A stretch of DNA of 64,000 nt from NCBI GenBank assembly GCA_041687335.1, contig JAWLCE010000013.1:45352-109351 (forward strand), written 5' to 3'. This stretch comes from JAJFUE01 sp041687335 (GTDB lineage Bacteria > Sumerlaeota > Sumerlaeia > MVZB01). A program made the translations under genes and the position numbers. Positions within the stretch are counted from its first letter, which is position 1. The number at the start of each line of letters is the position of its first letter. Shown piece after piece: positions 59,506-64,000 of this stretch. Below the pieces are notes generated by a model that was not told the origin of the DNA, searched no databases, and worked only from the letters and a program-made list of their open reading frames with translations.

Positions 59506-59532
59506 CACAAAAAACCCCCGCCGGCGGGCGGG
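59506..59532 (-). terminator. Second GC-rich hairpin with T-tract behind tRNA-Asn
   Basis: Minus strand: CCCGCCGGCGGG type stem followed by GTTTTTTG. A back-up intrinsic terminator downstream of the first one. Confidence 0.55.
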
Positions 59533-59540
59533 GTGTTAAC

Positions 59541-59565
59541 GAAAAAGCCCCCTCGAAAGGGGGCT
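59541..59565 (-). terminator. Intrinsic terminator of tRNA-Asn
   Basis: Minus strand: AGCCCCC, a 6-nt loop, GGGGGCT and then a run of T. Eleven bp beyond the tRNA CCA end. Confidence 0.8.
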
Positions 59566-59576
59566 GATTTTGTTGG

Positions 59577-59649
59577 CTCCGGCGGTAGGACTCGAACCTA
59601 CAACAAACGGATTAACAGTCCGCTGCTCTGCCGATTGAGCTACGCCGGA
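59577..59649 (-). tRNA. tRNA-Asn(GTT)
   Basis: Minus strand, 73 nt. Acceptor stem TCCGGCG pairs with CGCCGGA and discriminator G follows; CCA is encoded next (59574-59576). The D-arm has GCTCAATCGGCAGAGC. The anticodon loop is CTGTTAA, giving anticodon GTT. The T-arm is GTAGGTTCGAGTCCTAC. No partial copy of its 3' end was seen elsewhere in the window, so it is not obviously an attachment site. Confidence 0.95.
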
Positions 59650-59668
59650 GCATGACGCAGACTTGTTT

Positions 59669-59697
59669 ATCTTCTTCATTCAGCGGGTGCTTGTCAA
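59669..59697 (-). promoter_or_regulatory. Candidate sigma-70 promoter of tRNA-Asn
   Basis: Minus strand: perfect TTGACA (59697-59692), 17-bp spacer, GAAGAT as a weak -10, about 20 bp before the tRNA 5' end. Confidence 0.45.
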
Positions 59698-59758
59698 GCC
59701 TGCCGGGGGAGGAAATTTTTCATGCCTGAGCCGGGCAATCAAATGGCTGGTGAGTGGC

Positions 59759-61414
59759 TTACAGCCCGCTTTCGTCGATCCAGCGCCAAGGAATGGCACC
59801 GAAACTCAGCACCCAATTGTTGAACTCGCGCAGGCTCATCGAGCCGGCGTCCACCCGCTGGTGCTTGAGCCGCAGCAGTTCCAGCTTGCCGATCAGGTAG
59901 CTCATCGGAACGGCGGGGGCGGCGCTATACCAATTGATCTCGCCTCGGGCGCGCGCCTCGGTGAACCCCAGCTCGCGCCGCAGCAGCTTCCAGGCGGCAT
60001 CATAGCCCAGAGCGCCACTTTGCAGGCCGACGTCGATCACGATCCGCCATGCGCGCCACAGCTCGTCGCTCAGTTGCAGCAGCCTGAGGTGGGGGTTCTC
60101 GGGCCAGCCGAGGTCGGCCAGCATCTGCTCGCACCACAGGGTCCAGCCCTCATAATAGATGGCGTGGTGCGTCAGGCGTCGCACCGGCGAGGGGTGGCGA
60201 TTCTGCGTCGTGAACTGCAGGTGGTGGCCGGGGTAGGCCTCGTGGGCGCACGTCAACTCGATGCCGAAATGCTGCGCCAGCTCGGCCGCGCGCTGCTTCG
60301 GGCTCACCGCCTCGCCTAGATCGTTGACCCAGAAGATGCCGGTCTGGTCGGTGTCGAAGGCGCCGGGGCTGGAATAGGCGGCCGTGGGGAATTGCTCGCG
60401 CATGAAGTCGGGCACGGGCCGCACCAGCAGGCGCTCGCCGGGGGGAAAGTCAATCAGCGCGGCCTCCTCGAAGCGCTCGCGGATGCGAAGCGTCAGTGCG
60501 CGATAACTGTCGAGCAAGTTTTCCTGCTCCGGGCGCCACTCATTCGCGGCGCGTTCCAGAATCTCGCGTGGCGGGCGGCGCGCATCGAATCGGCGCGCCT
60601 CCCTGCGCATTTCCTCGCGCAGCCAGTCGATGCGGTGGCGGGCGAAGGCAACCGCCTCGCGCGGCGACCAGTCCAGCCCCAGCCGCTCGCGCATCAGGCG
60701 CGTCAGTCGCTCCTCGCCGATGGCGAAGCTGCCGGCGCCCGCGGCCCGGATGCTCTTCAGCCGGCGGCCATAGTCCTCGGCGGCTTCGGCGGCCCGGGCG
60801 ATGGCCTTGCGCACGGCGAAGGGGCGTTGGTGCCCGGCGAGTGCCGCAGCCAGCGGCGACTCGATGGCACGGAAAAAACGCGCCACCGAGGGCGCCATCC
60901 GGCCGGCCAGCTCGCGCCAGAGCGGCTCGGGGCGCTCGAGGCATTCGGTTGCCTCGTCCAAGTACCGCGGGATCTGCTTGAGCCGCGAGAATATCGGCTC
61001 GGCGACCGCGCCCAGGTCATCGCCATGGCGCACCAGCAGGTGATGGATCGCTTCGGCCGCCGTATTCAAATGGATCTGCGGATCATTGCGCCAGCGTCGC
61101 AACTCGACCAGTTGCATGCGCTCCTGGCGCAGCTCGGCGAGCAGGGCGCGGCGGTCGAGCATGCCGCCGGCGCTGAAATCCTGCAGCGGCAGGTCCTCGA
61201 CCGCCGCCAGCGTCCGCTCGACTAGTTGTTCCTGGCGCTGCCAAACGGACGGGCTGCAACGGCCAAGCATGCCGTCGAACTCGTGGCGGCCGGCCATCGA
61301 GCCCGCTACGGGGAAACGCTCAAAGCTCTGCTCGTGGTAGCGCCCGGCCAGGTCGCGGAAGGCCTGCTCGGTCTGGCCGGGGTTCTTCAGGTGCTGGTGA
61401 TTTCGATCGCCCAT
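59759..61414 (-). CDS. DUF885 family protein, putative metallopeptidase
   Basis: 551 residues. The DUF885 hallmark HEAYPGHH (within CAHEAYPGHHLQF) is present, followed by YYEGWTLWCEQMLADLGW and a C-terminal GKLELLRLKHQ. The His/Glu motif suggests zinc-dependent peptidase activity like the gluzincin-type relatives; substrates are unknown. No signal peptide is seen. The gene overlaps the deacetylase gene upstream by 28 bp, so they form one transcription unit. Core chromosomal gene by GC and style. Confidence 0.85.
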   Translation of the reverse strand: MGDRNHQHLKNPGQTEQAFRDLAGRYHEQSFERFPVAGSMAGRHEFDGMLGRCSPSVWQRQEQLVERTLAAVEDLPLQDFSAGGMLDRRALLAELRQERMQLVELRRWRNDPQIHLNTAAEAIHHLLVRHGDDLGAVAEPIFSRLKQIPRYLDEATECLERPEPLWRELAGRMAPSVARFFRAIESPLAAALAGHQRPFAVRKAIARAAEAAEDYGRRLKSIRAAGAGSFAIGEERLTRLMRERLGLDWSPREAVAFARHRIDWLREEMRREARRFDARRPPREILERAANEWRPEQENLLDSYRALTLRIRERFEEAALIDFPPGERLLVRPVPDFMREQFPTAAYSSPGAFDTDQTGIFWVNDLGEAVSPKQRAAELAQHFGIELTCAHEAYPGHHLQFTTQNRHPSPVRRLTHHAIYYEGWTLWCEQMLADLGWPENPHLRLLQLSDELWRAWRIVIDVGLQSGALGYDAAWKLLRRELGFTEARARGEINWYSAAPAVPMSYLIGKLELLRLKHQRVDAGSMSLREFNNWVLSFGAIPWRWIDESGL

Positions 61415-62394
61415 GGTGGCGGGTCCTCCATCGAGTGTGTGCTGGAATGTTTAAACCAATGGTCGGTGCGCTGGATTTTGGCAACCTCGCGAAGATGCGT
61501 GAGCACCTGGCTCAGGAAGGCAAGGCGCTGGTCGCTGCTGAAGCGGAAAAGCGGCTCGCGCGCCAGCGCCTGGGGCAGGCGCCCTGCCAGATCCTCGGCT
61601 CCTAGCGCATCCATGCCGTGCAGCAGGTAAGTGATCGGCTGGCCGCGATGCGCCAGGCTCGTCAGCGCGCGGTTGATGCGCCGCGCGCCCATCGCGATGC
61701 CGATGCTGGCGTGGATTGGCAGGCGCAGGCGAGGGGAGACCGAGACGGGCAGGCGCAGGATCGGGGGCAGCCTTTGGCCGGGGTCATGCCACTGGGGGAC
61801 GAGCGAACGGCCGCCGCCGGCATATTGCTGGTGCCGGCCGGGTAGGGGAGCGACGATGCCTGACCCCCGCTCCACGCGCGCGCGCAGGCGATTGGCGACC
61901 AGACGCAGCAGCGGACCCCACGGGGTTGGCAGGTTGGAGCCGTCATATCTGAGGCCGACGCGGGCGGCGGCGCGCAGGATTTTTTCTCCCGCCCCATAAC
62001 CGGGCGCACGTAGCCCCAGCGGCCGGCGGCCGGTGGCCTGCTCGATCGCCTCGACCGCTTGCCGAAGCTCGGCTTCAATTTCCCCCTCCGCCAGCTGTTC
62101 CATGCCGATCCGGTGCGCATAGCCGTGGCAGGCGGGCTCGTGCCCGGCCTCGATGGCCGCGCGAACCGCCTCGGCTTTGTCCGGCAATTCCAGGTCGCGC
62201 CCGTTGATGAAGAACGTGGCCGGGATGTTCAGGCCGCGTAACAGCTCGAGCAGGCGCGGCAGGGCCGTCTTGAAAACCGGATCATCGGCGAAGCTGTCGC
62301 CCTCGGGATAGCCGTAGGCCCCCGCCAGTGTCCAGAGGCCGTCCAGGTCGACATGAATAAAGGCAGGTGTGCGTGGTGGGGGCGAGATAGCCAT
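61387..62394 (-). CDS. Polysaccharide deacetylase (NodB-fold)
   Basis: 335 residues. HVDLDGLWTL supplies the catalytic-type Asp pair at the N-terminus. IPATFFINGRDLE and AGHEPACHGYAHRIGM (HxxxH metal site) and LRAPGYG follow, as in NodB-homology deacetylases. The C-terminal part (ITYLLHGMDALG) supplies the last conserved His. Probably acts on cell-surface or lipid-linked glycans. Diverges from the epimerase gene across a 124-bp gap. Confidence 0.85.
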   Translation of the reverse strand: MAISPPPRTPAFIHVDLDGLWTLAGAYGYPEGDSFADDPVFKTALPRLLELLRGLNIPATFFINGRDLELPDKAEAVRAAIEAGHEPACHGYAHRIGMEQLAEGEIEAELRQAVEAIEQATGRRPLGLRAPGYGAGEKILRAAARVGLRYDGSNLPTPWGPLLRLVANRLRARVERGSGIVAPLPGRHQQYAGGGRSLVPQWHDPGQRLPPILRLPVSVSPRLRLPIHASIGIAMGARRINRALTSLAHRGQPITYLLHGMDALGAEDLAGRLPQALAREPLFRFSSDQRLAFLSQVLTHLREVAKIQRTDHWFKHSSTHSMEDPPPWAIEITST

Positions 62395-62518
62395 GGCTCA
62401 TGTTACTCCGGCGCGGCCTTGTGTTCCAGCCATTGCGAAATGAAATGGCTACGGGGTAAGGTAAGTCGGGTCCAGCGCCCGCCCTTATCCCTGCATCGGC
62501 CGCACTCGGGGGCGAATC

Positions 62519-63484
62519 ATGAAAAAATATCTGATCACCGGCGGGGCGGGCTTCATCGGCTCCCACCTGGCCGAGGCGCTGCTGGCGCGCGGCGATGAGG
62601 TCTGGGTGATCGATGACCTCTCCACCGGCGCCATTGCCAACCTCGACCGCGCCCGCCAGAGCGACCGCTTTCATTACATCATCGACTCCATCATGAACCG
62701 GCCGCTGCTGGCCGAGCTGATCGATCGCATCGACGGCGTCTTTCATTTGGCCGCGGCCGTCGGCGTGCGCCTGATCTTCGAGCGCCCCGTGCAGTCGATC
62801 GAGACCAACATCCGCGGCACCGAGAATGTCCTCGAGCTGGCCGCCCGCAAGCTCAAGAAAGTCCTGATCGCCTCCTCCAGTGAGGTCTACGGCAAGGGCG
62901 TGCGCGTGCCGTTCGCCGAGGATGACGATATTCTGCTTGGCCCCACCACCTGCCCGCGCTGGTCCTATGCCTGCTCCAAGGCTATCGACGAGTTCCTGGC
63001 GCTCGCCTACTGGCGCGAGCGCCGGATGCCGACCGTCGCTGCCCGCTTCTTCAACACCGTCGGGCCGCGCCAGACCGGCCAGTATGGCATGGTCATCCCG
63101 CGCTTTGTCGGCCAGGCGCTGCGCGGCGAGCCGCTGACGGTTTACGGCGACGGCCGCCAGCGCCGCTGCTTCATCCACGTCCACGATACCGTGCGGGCAG
63201 TGATCGGCCTGATGGAGAGCGATGCGGCCAACGGACAGGTGTTCAACGTCGGCAATGACCGCGAGATATCGATCATCGACCTGGCGCACCGGATCATCGA
63301 GATGACCGGCAGCCGGTCCGAGCTCCAGTTGGTGCCGTTCGAGGAAGCCTACGGGCCGGAGTTCGAGGATATGGAGCGTCGCGTCCCCGACTCCGCCAAG
63401 CTGGCGCGCACGATCGATTGGGGCCCGCTCATTCCGCTCGAGAAAATCCTTGCAGCCGTCATCGAGTCGATGCGGCAGGGTTAG
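62519..63484 (+). CDS. NAD-dependent nucleotide-sugar epimerase/dehydratase
   Basis: 321 residues of the extended SDR family. GGAGFIGSH (8-16) binds NAD; VFHLAAAVGV and the active-site YACSK (Tyr-x3-Lys) with SSSEVYG upstream are intact. RFFNTVGPRQTGQYGMVIPR and YGDGRQRRCFIHVHDTVRAV match UDP-glucose 4-epimerase/UDP-glucuronate decarboxylase-type enzymes. The precise sugar cannot be told from sequence. Probably supplies envelope polysaccharide with the neighbouring deacetylase. Confidence 0.88.
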   Translation: MKKYLITGGAGFIGSHLAEALLARGDEVWVIDDLSTGAIANLDRARQSDRFHYIIDSIMNRPLLAELIDRIDGVFHLAAAVGVRLIFERPVQSIETNIRGTENVLELAARKLKKVLIASSSEVYGKGVRVPFAEDDDILLGPTTCPRWSYACSKAIDEFLALAYWRERRMPTVAARFFNTVGPRQTGQYGMVIPRFVGQALRGEPLTVYGDGRQRRCFIHVHDTVRAVIGLMESDAANGQVFNVGNDREISIIDLAHRIIEMTGSRSELQLVPFEEAYGPEFEDMERRVPDSAKLARTIDWGPLIPLEKILAAVIESMRQG

Positions 63485-63516
63485 CCTTCATCACATCTTT
63501 CATGGGAGCCGGCGCG

Positions 63517-64000
63517 ATGGACGAACAGACGCGGGTGGGAATCGTGGTGGCGGGGGCTGCCGAGGCCGAGCCGATGCGCCCGGCACGCGATACGCTCGAG
63601 CGGCTCGGCTGCGGCTGCGAGCTGTTCGAGGCCCAGCCTTGGCGCGAGCCGGCCCGCCTGCTGCGCTGGGTCGAGCAGGCCGAGCTGCGTGGGCTGCGCG
63701 TCATCCTGGTTGCCGCCGGTCACGTGCCCCAACTGCCGGGCCTCATCGCCGCCGCCACGCGCCTGCCGGTGGTGGCCGTGCCGCTGGCGGTCGGCTCGCT
63801 GCGCGAGAGTGAATTGATTCAGCTGGCGCTGGCGACGGCGCCGACGGCCCCCGTGGCGGCCGTTGAGCCGGGCGGGGTCGAGTCGGCCGCCCTGCTGGCC
63901 CTGCGCATCCTCGCCACCGGCGAGGACCGCTGGCTGCGCGCGCTCGAGCTTTACGGCCGCGGCGGCGCCCCCGCCGAAACCGCGCCGCCGCCGCCCCCGC
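63517..64000 (+). CDS. PurE-like protein (AIR carboxylase/N5-CAIR mutase family), partial
   Basis: Open to the right edge (161 codons in the window). The ATG at 63517 has GGGAG 8 nt upstream; an ATG at 63502 is in frame. The pattern VGIVVAGAAEAEPMRPARDT, then RVILVAAGHVPQLPGLIAAA and LPVVAVPLAVGSL, and LLALRILATGEDRW is the PurE flavodoxin-like fold. The usual SDW-type phosphate motif at the start is altered to AGAAEAE, so the enzyme may be a PurE paralogue rather than the biosynthetic mutase. A Pro-rich linker at the edge implies a further domain. Confidence 0.7.
   Translation, partial: MDEQTRVGIVVAGAAEAEPMRPARDTLERLGCGCELFEAQPWREPARLLRWVEQAELRGLRVILVAAGHVPQLPGLIAAATRLPVVAVPLAVGSLRESELIQLALATAPTAPVAAVEPGGVESAALLALRILATGEDRWLRALELYGRGGAPAETAPPPPP

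Larger units (their letters stand above)
58690..59540. other. Long gene-poor stretch upstream of ycjX
   Basis: The first part, on the minus strand (58683-58820), reads as a 3' gene remnant: STLIEISEVRRKAIQRQIFK and on to EIDLGMVAN, whose stop overlaps the ycjX TTG; a stop codon interrupts it upstream. The rest has no coding region I can support. It includes the G/T-rich repeat copy B and ends at the terminators behind the tRNA gene. Confidence 0.4.

Noticed and set aside
59577..59649. tRNA-Asn as prophage attachment site
   Set aside because: No second copy of the tRNA 3' end was seen, the prophage genes stop about 9 kb away, and a large serine recombinase does not usually use tRNA genes.
1..64000. 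CRISPR arrays, rRNA genes and intact insertion sequences
   Set aside because: No regularly spaced repeat-spacer array, rRNA sequence or complete transposase with terminal repeats was seen on either strand.

Overview
The window is GC-rich Gram-negative DNA carrying most of a contractile-tailed (myovirus-type) temperate prophage, from the left edge to about 50.2 kb, followed by a GTPase/dynamin-like island (50.3-58.7 kb) and ordinary chromosome (tRNA-Asn, DUF885 peptidase-like protein, polysaccharide deacetylase, NDP-sugar epimerase, PurE-like protein). The host is probably a planctomycete, perhaps Phycisphaerae. That rests on my recollection of three gene sets: a small protein, a lone integrase SAM domain and a tyrosine recombinase; a DUF2924 protein, a serine recombinase and an HTH protein; and a conserved protein at 43.1-43.5 kb. 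No database search was possible.

Nearly all phage genes lie on the minus strand. Reading right to left: early/regulatory genes including a phage sigma factor (47.1-43.6 kb); recombination genes (43.5-40.4 kb: Cas4/RecB-like nuclease, RecA/Sak4-like ATPase, DUF669-like protein, ERCC4 nuclease); replication genes (37.6-32.8 kb: RecD2-like helicase, TOPRIM primase-helicase) with a candidate origin at 32.5-32.6 kb; small regulators and terminase; then portal, MuF polyprotein, a methylase-protease-scaffold fusion, decoration protein, major capsid protein, connectors, tail terminator, sheath, tube, chaperone with a -1 frameshift, tape measure, CIS tube/LysM proteins. The baseplate, and probably lysis genes, lie beyond the left edge.

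The strongest new signal is a 30-bp bipartite element, GACA[GC]TTT-N12-GGTA[ATG][AG]TAAC, found eight times with invariant spacing. Every copy points at the first gene of a transcription unit: seven on the minus strand and one on the plus strand facing the serine-recombinase operon. The early genes, including the sigma factor, lack it. The simplest reading is a phage-specific promoter class served by the phage sigma factor.

Several plus-strand islands interrupt the minus-strand genome: a methyltransferase, a BamE-like protein, a DUF4375 protein, a secreted-protein and membrane cassette, a helical protein, a tyrosine-recombinase module, and a GH71/99-like glycosidase. Most look less GC-rich and host-like. 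Two begin with near-identical truncated fibronectin III gene ends. Four lie immediately upstream of a copy of the 30-bp promoter, which would restore transcription of the phage operon behind them.

Downstream of the recombinase operon are a three-gene dynamin-like module (two large GTPases plus a tail-anchored coiled-coil protein), a decayed REP-type transposase, a frameshifted second copy of the HTH gene, and a YcjF/YcjX pair. This looks like a membrane-remodelling or defence island next to the prophage.
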